From NCBI RefSeq assembly GCF_029227915.1, contig NC_079888.1:17398001-17462000 (forward strand): a stretch of 64,000 nucleotides of DNA, written 5' to 3'. The DNA comes from Hydractinia symbiolongicarpus. Its lineage: Eukaryota; Cnidaria; Hydrozoa; Anthoathecata; Hydractiniidae. The position numbers and the translations under genes were made by a program. The notes beneath the pieces were generated by a model. It was not told the origin of the DNA, searched no databases, and worked only from the letters and a program-made list of their open reading frames with translations. Below are positions 36,639 to 48,610 of the stretch, piece after piece. Each line of letters begins with the position of its first letter. Position 1 is the stretch's first letter.

Positions 36639-36665
36639 AGCTTGCGTTGTTACAAAACGCAAGCT
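36639..36665 (+). other. Short perfect hairpin in intron 3
   Basis: AGCTTGCGTT and AACGCAAGCT pair over a 7-base loop. In copy 2 (near 52027-52053) the 9-pair core stem is intact while the loop has a base change. Confidence 0.5.
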
Positions 36666-37139
36666 CTACGTAGATAAAACTTTTTCTGTATTTAAATTTT
36701 TAGGTTTTTAAAACTTCGATATTTTTATAAATATTTTGCAGAAATGAATGTGTTTATAAAAAAATCAAATGGTACTTACATTCTGCTGACTATACATATG
36801 TTTTACACGTGTGTTTTTATGAACAAGAAACCGGTTTTAGTACTAGATCATCTAGAATTAGAAAAAAGTTTGGAACCAAAAAAAGGAATGATAATTCTTG
36901 AATAAGAAACTGCGTAAATCCAAACCGAATAGTTTTCTGTCAACTATGGATTTTCAAAAAAGTCAAGGCACGGAAATCTAAGACATTTCCTTTCCAAACA
37001 TAACCTGTTTTAGCAACGAAGAATTTTTTTCTGTAAGAAATCCACTGCAGAGCTTTAAACTAATTAATAGAAAATAAAATATAAAAAAATTGCTTAGAAT
37101 ATATTTTCAATTTTTTCATACATTTACTTTCCTGTTTAG

Positions 37140-37218
37140 CGTTTAAGTGCATTATTGGAAGATGTTACTCCATCTGAAGACGAACTGTTGGAAGATATTT
37201 ATAGAGGACGTTACTTTA
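37140..37218 (+). CDS. HEPN-like gene 1, exon 4
   Basis: Bounded by CCTGTTTAG and GTAAGAAA, 79 nt, phase 0 in and phase 1 out. It reads RLSALLEDVTPSEDELLEDI then YRGRYF, an acidic linker between the two HEPN-like repeats. Copy 2 has one Gly to Arg change. Confidence 0.65.
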
Positions 37219-37504
37219 GTAAGAAAAGCTGTTTTGTGTTTAAGTTTCGTTTTTCTTTAGACAAATAATTAAAAATAAAAGACAAGCTAATGTGAAAATA
37301 AAATTGGTGTGACAGAAGCAAAGAAATTTGAAATAAAATATGTGTTTTTTTTTCTTTCTCTATGCAAGGATGAATACAATTTTACACACACTACAAAAAA
37401 AAAATGAAATAAAGTAGTAAAACTCGTTTTGTTTTTATTAACATATTTTTCTTTTCCCTGTTTTTTAAATGTGAAGTAAAAGAAGCTTTTTTTGACGCTT
37501 TTAG

Positions 37505-38082
37505 AATCATATGTACTAACTGAGTTATTATTTAAAGCAGAAGAATATTTGCGCTGTTTATTTCACGATCCTGAATATGGAGATTTTCCAAGAGATGGAA
37601 GAAAATTGTATGAAACTTTCATAGAGTGGAATAAACAAGGAAAGTTGAACGACTTGGAGAAAAAATATTTTTCTACTCTTCTCCCTGATAGCAAAACAAC
37701 GGATTCCGAAGCCTTTGATTTACATCTACTCAGTTATTTTCTTTGTAAGTGCACAAAGATAAAAGATAAAGAGCGTAAAATATTTGGTAAAATATTTGAT
37801 TTGAAAAGTCAACTTATACAATGTGACTCAATCGCGCTTGGTTTTTATCAAAGTAAGGATATCCTTGAAAGAATTTTGTGGAAAATAAAGCATTTGACTG
37901 ACCATTACGACGTGTTTAACCATAAAATAGGAAATGATTTAGAAGAATTCGTAGCAAATATTTTCTTAGAATGGCGTCATTTGAAGAAAAAACATATAGT
38001 TCAAAGCAAAATGAGCTATAATAAGATAGAAAGAACTGACGAAAAGAAAACATTTGAGCAAACAGGAATTTTGCCAAAATGA
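37505..38082 (+). CDS. HEPN-like gene 1, exon 5: second DZIP3-HEPN-like repeat and C-terminus
   Basis: The acceptor is GCTTTTAG at 37504 and the stop is TGA at 38080-38082. Residues 747-938 of a 938-residue prediction. LRCLFHDP, FPRDGRKLYE, GKLNDL and DSEAFDL (to 819) mirror exon 3, so one exon is a duplicate of the other. The C-terminal third is Lys-rich and ends TFEQTGILPK. Compared with copy 2, changes between about 37760 and 37990 are nearly all amino-acid-changing, including an 18-base length difference, while flanking non-coding DNA is almost unchanged. AATAAA lies at 38286. Whether the gene is expressed cannot be told from sequence. Confidence 0.75.
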
Positions 38083-38285
38083 ACATAACTATACATTGGG
38101 ATGTTTTTTGTATCTATTTATGTATGCTTTTAGAGAAGTTATTAGAATTAGTTTTTGCGTCCATTCTTTGTATTATGTAAGTGTTCGAGAAATTTATGTT
38201 TTTGTCTAAGTATGTAATTTTAGTTTTTTTATATTTCAAACTATTCATTGAAAGAACTAATGTTCCAATGATGATCTTAATTACG

Positions 38286-38291
38286 AATAAA
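38286..38291 (+). terminator. AATAAA polyadenylation signal, gene 1
   Basis: AATAAA lies 204 bases past the stop codon and just before a perfect 12-pair hairpin (38314-38345, TGTGCAATATAT...ATATATTGCACA). Both are kept in copy 2 near 53656-53715. Confidence 0.5.
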
Positions 38292-38345
38292 AGTACAACA
38301 AAGGGTTTGAGTTTGTGCAATATATCTCTCACAATATATTGCACA

Positions 38346-39239
38346 ATCTATATCTATTTATGTCTGCTTTTCGGAAGTTATTAGAATTTGCTATTATATA
38401 TTATAATATAACTAATGTTTCAATGATGATCTTAATTACGAATTATTTTTTTTTACTTCCATTTCCTTAGGCAAACTATTTCTTATGTTTCCCCCCTATT
38501 TACGCTATCAGTAAGATGTTTCACTCACAAATCACTTTCTTATTACAATTTTTATAAATAACACAACCCTTCGCCAAAACATTTCATGCAAAACCTGGTA
38601 TGAATAGAGTTCAAAGATTTACTAAAAAATGCCCTCAGCTACAGCTGAGTTACTTATTATTAAAAAAGCCTTTTTGTGCATAAGCCATTCTTATTTTTAT
38701 CTAACTTTTAACACAATGGTCGTGTTTTTTTATATTTTAGTCAGAATGTATACAACTGAAAAAATATGAAAGTCTATCAAAAAGAAAGAACATTAAAAAC
38801 TTTACCGTTATTAAAAAGGTTGAATTTTTTTTTTTTTTGGTATTGTAAATGCAGTTGTTTTATTCGTTTTTGTTGCACATTTATAAAATTACTATAAAAA
38901 TTTAAACGGAACGTAGAACAATAATCAACCATTACAATTATAATTAAAAACAATGTGTTAATAATGTTTTGAAAAAAAATTAAAGCTTTTTATTTGCCTC
39001 CAACAATCCTTCCCGCGCACTTCAGCAAGAGCATGTCCTTAGCGTCTAGGTATCTAGCGCATCCTCGGTTATGTTCTAATGTAAATACCACTTGCAATTA
39101 TCTTACGGCCAATGTGAGACAGGTAGGTGCTTCACTTTTCTTAAGGTGCGTTCTTGCGAGTTACCTAAATCTTCCGGAAAATAAGATTTTTTGGAAAACG
39201 TAAATCTCAGTTTGTATCATTGACATCACAACATTACAG
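38346..39239 (+). other. 3' flank of gene 1 with one possible exon
   Basis: A frame at 38994-39203 is intact in both copies. Within it CACTTCAG/CAAGAGCATG and GAGACAG/GTAGGT look like splice sites for an exon at about 39030-39120. No family is recognised, and recent duplication explains the conservation, so I do not call it a gene. Confidence 0.35.
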
Positions 39240-39957
39240 TTATAAATGCGCAACTGCAAAACGCTGCTGTTAATAATGCCATAGAGAGATCAATAAAAAC
39301 TAAAAGACATCGCAAATGCTGGAAATGGAAAATTGTGTAACGAAGTCTCGGAAAACATTTCAAAGAAAATAAGGTCAAGAAAACTTCAGAATTGGGAAAA
39401 AATTACAACGAAAAAAAATACCAATATATTTCAAAGGTTAGAGAAGCTTTGCTTAGTGAAGAAAAAACAGTGATTAAAGGTAATCTTGGAAAAGTAAAAA
39501 AAATGATAGACGAAGGTGAGACGATTATTGAAAAGCGTTAAAACATATAAAGCATGCTAATAGGGAAGACGTCTGTAAAGTTGAAAAATGTTATAAGTCA
39601 GATACCCGGATAACTCTGAGGACAAAAAGCGAATGAATCGTTTTAGACGGCAATCTGCTGCTAATAAAAGGAAACAGGCTACAGAATATAAACAAAAACA
39701 AAGCAGCGAAAAAGACATTTTGAAAATCTTAATGTTGCACATAATCAGCGTAGAAATATTTCAGCCCAAAAAGACGTGTCTCATTCTAGATTCTTCTGTT
39801 ATTTGTCCAAAGGAAAAGTTCGTTTTTATTCCTCTTGCCCAAGAATTAAGCATCTTCTGCTGTATTTTCTGCTTTTGACACACTTAGGAGAAGATTATCT
39901 ATTTGGAAAAATGACTTTTCAGCATTCCCTTTTATTTCGCATGTTATAGAGTAAAGA
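39240..39957 (+). pseudogene. DIRS-like retroelement remnant, copy 1, left part
   Basis: Broken frames read ALLSEEKTVIKGNL, KKMIDEGETIIEKR and RFRRQSAANKRKQA, then (in the copy-2 equivalent) RLSIWKNDLSAFTFISHVIE. The order Lys-rich gag-like region, then a W..N...FI..VI.YGY block, resembles the region leading into the reverse transcriptase of DIRS-like elements in cnidarians. Stops and frameshifts abound. The homologous sequence resumes at 43567 after an inserted transposon. Family assignment is from pattern recognition only. Confidence 0.45.
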
Positions 39958-42900
39958 TATCCCAGCGGGCATAGGACGTTACAATAACGTCATATTTTGG
40001 TTACATTTTGGTCATAACGTCCTGTGACCAAAATACGACGTTACAGGACGTCGCCAAGTATGACGTTAATTTATGAAAGTTTTTATAACGTTATAATGAC
40101 GTCAGAAGGACTTTTAGGTCTAGCCATAAACGTTTTGATGACGTGATAACGACGTCAGAATTTGTGACATCTTACTTTTTTAGTAAATAGATATAAACAC
40201 TTATCGTGTCAAGGTACATATCCTCATCTAGTACATTTTGTGACCACAAAGTAAAACATAACTATAGTCGCATTTAAAAAGATTGACAAAAAAAATCATT
40301 GAACGCACAACAATCAGTGAACGCACAACAATCTTTGAAGGCACAACAATCATTGAACGCGACGATGAGAGACAAAAAACCCTGGAAACGAAGTTGCAAT
40401 TGGAGTTGTTGGTATTTTTTTACCCGGTTGCCATCTTGATTTAGCTAACCAATCAACAAGCCTTGATGTATAAATTAACCAATCAGTAAGCCTTAAATTT
40501 TCCGCGCCATTTTCTTTGTAATGTGACTGCCCGGTGAAAGGAATCAGAAATGATAAATGCAAGGCCACGCTAAAAGACGGAAGCAAGGAAAGAGGGACTG
40601 TTTATGATTTAATTTCTTGCTTTGTTTGTGTTTTGATTTTATTTACTATAAGAAGAGTTTTAGTAAGCTAGCATTCTTTCTTGTTACTAACTAGCTAGGT
40701 TGACTATATTTTTATTTTTACCAAAAACGATTTAGCATCTTTACAAGAGCTACTGAAATTATTATATTTTCTGCTTTACATTTCAACTAGGTAGAAGTTA
40801 TTACTTTATTTAACTGAAAGGCAAAACCTTAAATTAGACTTAATTTAAGTAACAAAAAGGCTATTTACTTGTTTACCAATATAACTAGGTTGCTTATATA
40901 TAACGCTTCTTACTAGGTGGCTTTAGGCTATTATTATACTTAATTAGCAAATATTTCTTGGGTATAAGGCAATAAATAACAAATTAAGTTTGATAAATTT
41001 TCTCCCTGATCTTTGTCAGAGCATCTTCAGATCATAACTAAAAACGTCTTTCAACATGCATGTACAAAATGTTAAAAAATTCTCTTGAATAAATAAAATG
41101 TATAAAAATCGTTTATTAACAATAAAAGTCGTTAAAAATTATAGTATGTTTTCCCAAATTTCAGATAATCGTCTTATTTCATCTTTTTTGTTCAATAAAT
41201 CCGATTTGTGTTGTTTAATCGCTAATGCCTCTTTAAATTTTCTTTTATTAAAATTGTTTTCCCTATAGAGAATTTCTATTTTCTCAAAGTTCATTTCGTG
41301 TTTTGTTTCTTTTATGTGTTTGGACATTCCAGAGACGTTTTTTTTATCGTTTTTTGCGCCATTTTTGTGTTCTTTTATTCGTGTTGTCAACTTCCTTCCT
41401 GTTTCTCCTATGTAATATTTTCCACAATCTCCACACGTTACTTTATATACAACACCTGGTTCATTGTCTTGGTTTCCGTTTTTCAATATTTTGTTGCCTT
41501 TTACAACATTTTTTAGCGCTTTGTTTTTCGTATGTGTTAATTTTACATTAAATTTCTTGCATACTCTGGCGATTTGTTCTGAGATGCTTTTTTCATAGGG
41601 TAAAAACAATCGAATTGAATTTGTGTCGTCATCTGTCTGGTTTCTTCCATTACATTCTTTGTTTAATGTTTCTTTTATCGTTTTTGTTACGATGTTCTTG
41701 GGAAACTCATTTAATTGCATAGTTTTTTGTATATAATTCAATTCTTCTTTGAGGTCTGTTTCTTCTGTGCAAATGGTTTTTGCTCTTCTCGTTAAAGTTT
41801 TAATTGTCGATAATTTTACGTGTAAAGGTTGGTTTGACGTATAATTAGTGTATTGTCCCGTATGCGTAGGTTTTTTATACACTTTTGTTTTAACTGTATC
41901 ATCATCTTTTCTCATTATTAAACAATCCAAAAATGGGATCTGGTCATCCTTTTCTTCATCCGCTGTGAATTTTACCTTTGAATGAATGTTATTCAGCCCA
42001 TTTAAGGTGTCCTCGGTTTTATGTTTTGTAACAGTGAACGTATCGTCCACTTTTCTTAGCCAAATTCTTGGTGCGTGTAACATTGAGTAGATACTCTTTT
42101 CTTCTATTCCTTGAATGTAGATTTCGGCAAAACATGGCGACGCAGGTGATCCAATGAAGAGACCATCCGCCTGGTTGTAAAATTTGTTTCCTATTTTGTT
42201 TCCTAATATACCTTTTGTGTTTCTGAGGAAAAAGTGTTTTTTGAAACAAAGATTTTTTTTACTAAGTCAAAAACCACCCCTTAGATAAAATATTTTTGTT
42301 CTTGGAATCAAAACGATATTGAGTGTAAAGTGTTTATTATTATTTAAAAATCGATAAACCCGTGGAAAACTCAACTTAGGCAGGGAAACAATGAAAAAAA
42401 AATGTATATATATAAGATACATTTTTGTTTTATTTAAAAGGTTAACAACAGATCAAGTACTGTCTTTGTACAGCGGCAAAAGATTAAAAGGAAAAAAAGC
42501 TTTTGAAAAGATGAAATTATTTGATGTGGTGACAAGTAAGTAGCAACAAAATACATCTTTTGCAGTATGTTTTTTTTTAAAATGAACAATTCGCAATGTT
42601 TTCCATTCTTTGATCACAAAAAGGCAGTGTTATGTAACAATACGTGTTTTAGGTGGTGTAATGGCAGTGATAAAGGATTCGTCTCGGGAAAAGGTTCGAA
42701 AATAAATAGCTGATGCTTTGAAACATGCACCGGCACGTGTTAAGCAGATCAGGAAATCGGTCGAAGAGAAGAAAGATTAGTTTATAGCAAGAACTTATTT
42801 TATTGTAAACTTTTTATTTTTACTTATTTGTGTGGTTAAGGTTTTACGAGGATTGATTACACGTAGTTGTTTTATATAATAAAAACTGTACAAAACAAGA

Positions 42901-43566
42901 TTGCTAATCCATTTTGTATAAAAATATGGATCTGGATACGTTAGAATAAGGGGGAATTTTTAAATTACGTGTAACTAAACAAAATTCCGAACACAAATAT
43001 AACACACCAACTTTTCTTACGAATTTGATAGCTGCTTTTCATTTAGTTTCCCAATTCTTAAGATTCTATGTAGATTCTTGTTTCTAGTCTACTCAGCAAT
43101 GTCGTTAATCGCAAGGGTTTATTTATTAGTTACGCTTTTGCATAGAAATATAATTAATTCCTAATAAACTTTTGTCATTTCTTTAACTTTGATCTTTACC
43201 ACAACAAATAATTTTGCGTGTCATGTTAGGTTTCACAGAATTTAGTCTGCAAAAAAATAACCAAACAGGGAAGCATAATATAATAATGTTATATCAATCA
43301 AACGAGTTGTTCATATGCTAAAAGCCATGTCGACAAATCAATTAAACGTTATACTGACGTCATGCTTACGTTATTTGACGTCATATCACCTAAACATAAC
43401 CAACTTATGACGTTCGAAATGACGTCTTTTAAACGTTATCATTACGTCATGGACTTACGTTGTCGTTGAATGCAAATGTACCAATCTGATGACGTTATCA
43501 TAACGTCTTGTAAGGTCACGGTGCGACGTTACTATAACGTCTTAATAATGTAATATTGCCAACTAG
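39958..43566. mobile_element. DNA transposon with TGACGT-rich ends, inserted in copy 1 (3.6 kb)
   Basis: Copy 2 reads straight across at 55358-55360 (GGATATGTTTTTACC), giving an empty site. The ends are CCCAGCGGGCATA on the left and, read inward on the minus strand, CCTAGTTGGCAATA on the right, imperfect inverted repeats of the form CCYAGYKGGCA. Both terminal 200-250 bp are packed with ACGTCA/TGACGT/AACGTT motifs, likely transposase-binding subterminal repeats. The duplicated target appears to be AT (2 bp). The only coding trace inside is a Penelope-like fragment on the minus strand. A 2-bp target and such ends fit ISL2EU-type elements, but no transposase is present to prove it. Confidence 0.75.
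41139..42266 (-). pseudogene. Penelope-like element reverse transcriptase C-part with GIY-YIG endonuclease
   Basis: The frame is open from about 42266 (just after a TGA) down to a stop at 41139. It begins inside the reverse transcriptase: NKFYNQADGLFIGSPASPCF matches the region before the active site, and W-L-R-K-V-D-D-T-F is the catalytic box with Lys in place of the usual Tyr of YVDD. DCLIMRKDDDTVKTKVYKKP and HTGQYTNY follow, typical of Penelope-like elements, then YKVTCGDCGKYYIGETGRKL is the GIY-YIG endonuclease start. The first half of the reverse transcriptase is absent, so this is a 5'-truncated, inactive copy. Such elements insert cDNA at nicks made by the GIY-YIG domain. Confidence 0.88.
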
Positions 43567-43745
43567 GATGTTTTTACCTTTAGCAACTCCACCAACGCCT
43601 TTTTGCAACAAAAATAACCTTTGTAGCTTGTGGCATTTGGGATTTGTAGAACAGGCAATTGTTAGTCTCTTAAAGGGAATATGGCGTGAAAAATTATTTT
43701 TTCATATATAAACCTTTTTCCAAAGATAAAAAAATATCCAGTTGT
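43567..43745 (+). pseudogene. DIRS-like remnant, copy 1, right part
   Basis: This continues the fragment interrupted at 39957. The translation resembles ...CNKNNLCSLWHLGFVEQAIV, the N-N-x-S-x..FV..AI..LL pattern just before a reverse transcriptase palm. It matches 55360-55490, and the AAAGATAAAAAAATATCCAG part near 43725 matches 56128. Confidence 0.45.
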
Positions 43746-46394
43746 TATGTTTATGTTTATACGCACAATTATACTCACAACTGGTCCTGTGACACAGTAT
43801 ATCAACCAGAGCAAGACATAATTGATGTCGAAACTTATTCAGACAGTATTCGAACCTGTAATTATTCATAAATAGGTTATCCTACTAATAGATGACGTCT
43901 TTCATTATACTCACAATTATACTCACAACTGGTGCTTGGACACAAAGTATATCAACCAGACCAAGGCAAGGGTAGTATATCTTATTATCGCATAATTATT
44001 TCTTTGTCTGGGACGAAGAATGCTTGGTGATGTTACTGCATGAACTATCAATAGCGTTGTAGGTACATTCTGTCATTAAGCTAGAACTTTTTGCTTACGT
44101 AACTCTCCTAAACCCCTCCTGGAAATCATCATGTGGAGATTTCGCATTACCACTTATACATGTTTTTTTCCAAATTACAAGACTGTACAACATCCAAACT
44201 GTAGCAAATATATCTAAGAAACGGCGGAGTTTACTTTTAAAAATGTATCCAGCGAGCTAGTTAATTTTATTTTACACATTTTGGGACAAGTGACAAAGTA
44301 GCTAGATGTTCTTTAGTAACTAACTATATCTATAGCTATATCTTATCTTAACACTAAACTGTATGAACGAAATTCTCATCAACTAAAAGATAAATTAATT
44401 TTTTATTTTACTTTCTTCAAGAGAAATTTGAATTCCGGTGAATAAATAATATTCCATTTGGTGCGCTGAAGAAATCAACCTCATGAACTCGACGAACGTG
44501 TCTATTAGTTTGTCTCACTCGCTTAAAATATGGCCGGTAATCGAGCAAACTCCTCATATTTCGTGGAGTTGAAGACAGGCCAGTGCCAGGGCTATTTCTT
44601 TGACGCTGTCCTTTATCAAAGAGAGAGAAAAGCCCTGGGATCTAGGTTGCGTATGGCCTTCATAAGGAGGTAATTTAGGTTTAATATTACTACAATGTTT
44701 AAATCTGCATCAACATGTTATTTTATCACAACACAGTGACTGAAAGATGTCATAAGCATCAGGATATGCAGTGCTAACTTTTTGAAACTCTTCCTCTCTT
44801 CTTAGTTAACCTGATCCGTCTCTGTTTTTGCCTAGGTAGTACTTTATTATATATATGTAAAGACAGATTTCCGGCAAAACTTACACTACCCATCATGAAT
44901 CTCTGCTGTAAAACGATTAAAACCTGCACAATACATGGATAGCTAAACATAAAGAGAAAACAGAAAAAGATAATGACACAAAATTAAAATATTCCTCAAT
45001 ACAAAATTGTCCCATTTCTCTGGAACTAGTAGGCGTCATGTCCTTTAATTTCACGGAGTTGTAGGCCTGCTGACGGCAGCATAACCTATTAAGATTTTTT
45101 ATGCAACCAAGGACCAAATACCCGCAGTCCTAAGTCCGGTGTGAACATAGAAGAGTGAGGTTATAGAAATTAAATTTGCATGCTAAGATAAAAACAGCGT
45201 TTCGTCTTCCAGCATACGCATGGTCTGTAAAAATCTTTTTGAACCTAAACATTTTGATTAGGTAAGCTGCTACCAATGGCAGTTATTTGAGATTAAAAAA
45301 AATGCAATATGTAATACAAAAGATGCGTAAACGTCACGTAGTTTTTTTAACAAATAGTAGAGAAATATGGATAAAATATAGATGACTTTTAAAATTATGT
45401 TGTTCTTGACCGCGATTTTAAAGCGTTTTCAGTTTCACTAATTTCAGAAAAACTTAATGTGACTTCTAAAAGTTACAAACGCTCAATAATTAATTGATTC
45501 ACTATGTTGAAAATTGGCCTCGTCGTTTGTGTATAGACGGGGTGCAATGTCCTGGAAGCTTTATATATATAAATAATACGCCATCATATTTCCCATCAAC
45601 ACTTCCCCCCACTTATCGTCTATAAACGCAAATAAAAATTTTAAGAACTTTATTAACAATCAACTGGAACTCTTATTTATTTATACTTGTATTTACGTTC
45701 GCTCTCTAACACCTCCTCCACAGTGATCTTCTTCAATATAGCTACGCCAATTGTGGCTGTGTAACGCTTTAAATCATTCTTAATTATTAATTGCTTTTAC
45801 AATTCATTAAAATGCGTTCCTACATCTCGACGTGCAGAATAATAATTAATTTAGTTCTAGTCATTCATTCTCCATGTTTGACTTTTTTAGCGATTGGCCG
45901 TGAATATAATGAACTAAATTAAATATTTGAAGTAGGTAGGTGAACAAAAGTGACACATAAAAATATGTTGTTAGTAAACTGCTAAAACGTACGGAAGTGA
46001 CATCAACTGTGACGTAGGAAGACATCGGAAATAAAAAAGAATCCAACTAATAAGTATATGTTATTTACTTATTTCAAACAGACATTAAAGCATTTCGGAC
46101 TAAATGACGTTGTTAGAGAATTTTTTATCGCTAAAAGAGATACATCATTATCAACTGTGTTTAAAAATCGTGCTCAACTTGTAAGTTCATCTTAAAACAG
46201 GTAACTGGTTTAGAATCATATAACAGACATAGCTTCGTGTTTCATTCAAGAACTGCAATATAATTTCGAAGAAGATAGAAATAGAGAAGGAGAAACATCT
46301 TTTAAATTTCTATTGCACTTAACTCGTCCCTTATGTGATCTAAAAAATTCAATTAACATCTTTTGATAAGAATTAGGTAGATATATAACTTTTA
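43746..46394. other. Unique DNA between the two duplication copies
   Basis: No convincing gene. A repeated ACTCACAACTGG... block lies at 43773 and 43923 (short tandem duplication of about 150 bp). TATATATAAATAATACGCCATC at 45565-45586 slightly resembles a Helitron start but lacks the TCT start and TGT-rich continuation. Confidence 0.45.
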
Positions 46395-46760
46395 GAGATA
46401 TAGCTTTTTATATCGTAGAATATCTGATTATACATAAAGGTGGGTAAGGTGAAAACAAAACAATTTTAAGTATTAATTTTGAGGGTAAGATCTCTGTTGT
46501 TTGTGAATTTTATTCCAACCAACTGGACATTGGATTTTGTTGGTTACATTGTAGATCAAACATGAGTTAAAAAAGACGAATGTAGAACATAAAACAAAAC
46601 ATCTGGAATAAATTTATTTATCATACGTTCAAAATATTGTTATTGTTTTAGAATGTCTCTCTTGGAATATAGTTATTGTCATAGCGCATTGTTTGCCAAT
46701 GAGGAAAACAATTCAAATCTCTTTCATTTATGCAACCAACAGGCCATGTTAGTATAATTT

Positions 46761-46935
46761 CAGTGGCTATGGATGAATAAATAAATTAACGAATGAACGA
46801 AAAAACCAATAAAGGAGAAAATAAATGAGTAAATGAATGAATGAATAAATAAATAAAAAAGTAAATGAATGCATGAATAAATTATTGAATAAAAGAATGA
46901 ATGAATGAATGAATGAATGAATGAATGAATGATAT
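46761..46935. repeat. (GAAT)n microsatellite, expanded in copy 2
   Basis: Many GAAT/AAAT tetramers, with nine or more perfect GAATs near 46896-46932. The matching part of copy 1 (31490-31555) has only a few units. The Ser/Phe/Ile-rich minus-strand frames here are repeat by-products. Confidence 0.9.
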
Positions 46936-48610
46936 AGTTGCACAAGACAATTCTCACAATGCAATTAAAATGTAATTACAAAATAAGGAAATAAGACAGT
47001 AGTCGAGAAATTTCAGAGATATTTTCACGTTGTTTCTTGAGGATTAAAGTAAATGGCTAAAAATTGTATACTTTTAGCCACCACTAAAGAGTGATTCATT
47101 AATAATCTAATCTAATCCAATCCAAAAGCTTCCATTTAAGTTTAAAAACTTCTTAAAAAGAATTAATTTGGCTAATGTTTCGAATACAGTGGCTGTCAAT
47201 CAATCGTATATAGATGTGTGCTTTCTTAGTAAGTACTAAACTTTCCCCAATGAACCAGTCATTTAAAAAGTCGAGACATTGTGGTTGGATGATTAAGCAT
47301 TTGTTGTAGTCATTAAAGTTAAAAATAATCAGGTTGGGAAAGAGTAGAAGATTTTCTAAGAATCGATTTTTTTATATATAAATAAATATCTTTTTTAACT
47401 CTATAGGTCTGTTGCCTTTGTAGCTTGAATGTATAGCTTTTTTTAAATGTTTGTATCGATTTTCCATGAATTAATATGATCTTGGTCAGACTAATAATTA
47501 TTTTGGTTTCTTTAAATCCAAAATACGTTTTTCCTTTGCAGCTATTTCAAAGTTTTGCCATGAGAATTTTAATGACAGCTGCTGTTTCCAGATCAATTAC
47601 GTGTTCTTTGCATTTAAAATTTCCAATTATACATCTCACTTCACTGGCACTGTTATCCTAAATGAACTTTGTTTATTTTGTCATCTTTTTATGTATTTCT
47701 TTTCTATTCTATTAACTTTGTTTATTTCCTTGTCATACTCATTTTATTTTTACTAACGCCATGTTTCAGCTGATGGCATGTTTTTTATATTTCTCTCTAT
47801 ATAATATATGTCGCTACTCTATCACCACTTGACGTAGCCAATGCAAAATAAGCAGTTGGCTTATGTTGTTGTCTTGTAAAATCCCATCTGATTTTACAAT
47901 TCAAACTATTTGTTTTATTCGTTAATTAAAAACAATAGTTATGGTTCTCACTTTTTAAAAAATAGACGTGTTATGTTATGACATGCAAAAAATTAGCGAA
48001 AATCGTAAAATATGAACGCCATTTTAATTATAAAACCCCGCCCGCTTCAAAGTTCTAGCGTTGACGTCTTGCTTGGTGGATGATTTAATGTAATGGTAGC
48101 CATTTTAAGGTTTGTAGATCGTTTTAGCCTTTTAGCTTTCTAAAATCTTTGCATTGTGTTCTTTATATGTTTGTATGTTAAAATAAAATAGTCTCACGTC
48201 GTTTTCTAGCTATGTATAAATCTTAAACAAGTGAATTTTTAGGATTGTGGCTGCAAACGTAGATTTTGAGGGATGGCTAAGTCCAGCTTTTCTGGAAATT
48301 TTTTATATAGCCTGCCATTGATTTAATCTGTTAACATGGATTACCTACTTAACTGTTCATATTATTATATTTTTTTCAGTGACCAACTAAACTATATTTT
48401 AAACCTTTCGTGTTTTTATTATATGTAAGGTATTGCGTATAATCAGTTGTACTTGCTACAATCCTTATTTTCGCCTTTTCTAGTGTAGTGGAAGGGATTA
48501 TATACAGGAATAACAATATACAATTTAATTGATATTTCTGGTAAAGGTCATTGCGTGAATTATTTCTTATTTTTACTAAAGTACTTTCCATCCTAAATTT
48601 AGAAAATAAT
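46936..48610 (+). other. Upstream region of HEPN-like gene 2
   Basis: It aligns with 31556-33210. It includes a 20-base insertion near 48277 relative to copy 1. No conserved frame is seen. Confidence 0.5.

Larger units (their letters stand above)
31040..43745 (+). repeat. Segmental duplication, copy 1
   Basis: It aligns in direct orientation with about 46395-56170 through the upstream DNA, all exons and introns of the HEPN-like gene, and the DIRS-like remnant. Divergence is low in the gene and 3' flank and higher in the first 1.5 kb. Copy 1 carries an extra 3.6 kb transposon (39958-43566); copy 2 carries a different 0.6 kb insert. Each insert postdates the duplication. Confidence 0.9.

Noticed and set aside
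42655-42720. tRNA-like GGTGGTGTAATGGCAGTGAT
   Set aside because: No pairing acceptor or T stem could be found downstream.
46760-46964. Ser/His/Phe-rich frames
   Set aside because: Produced by the GAAT microsatellite.
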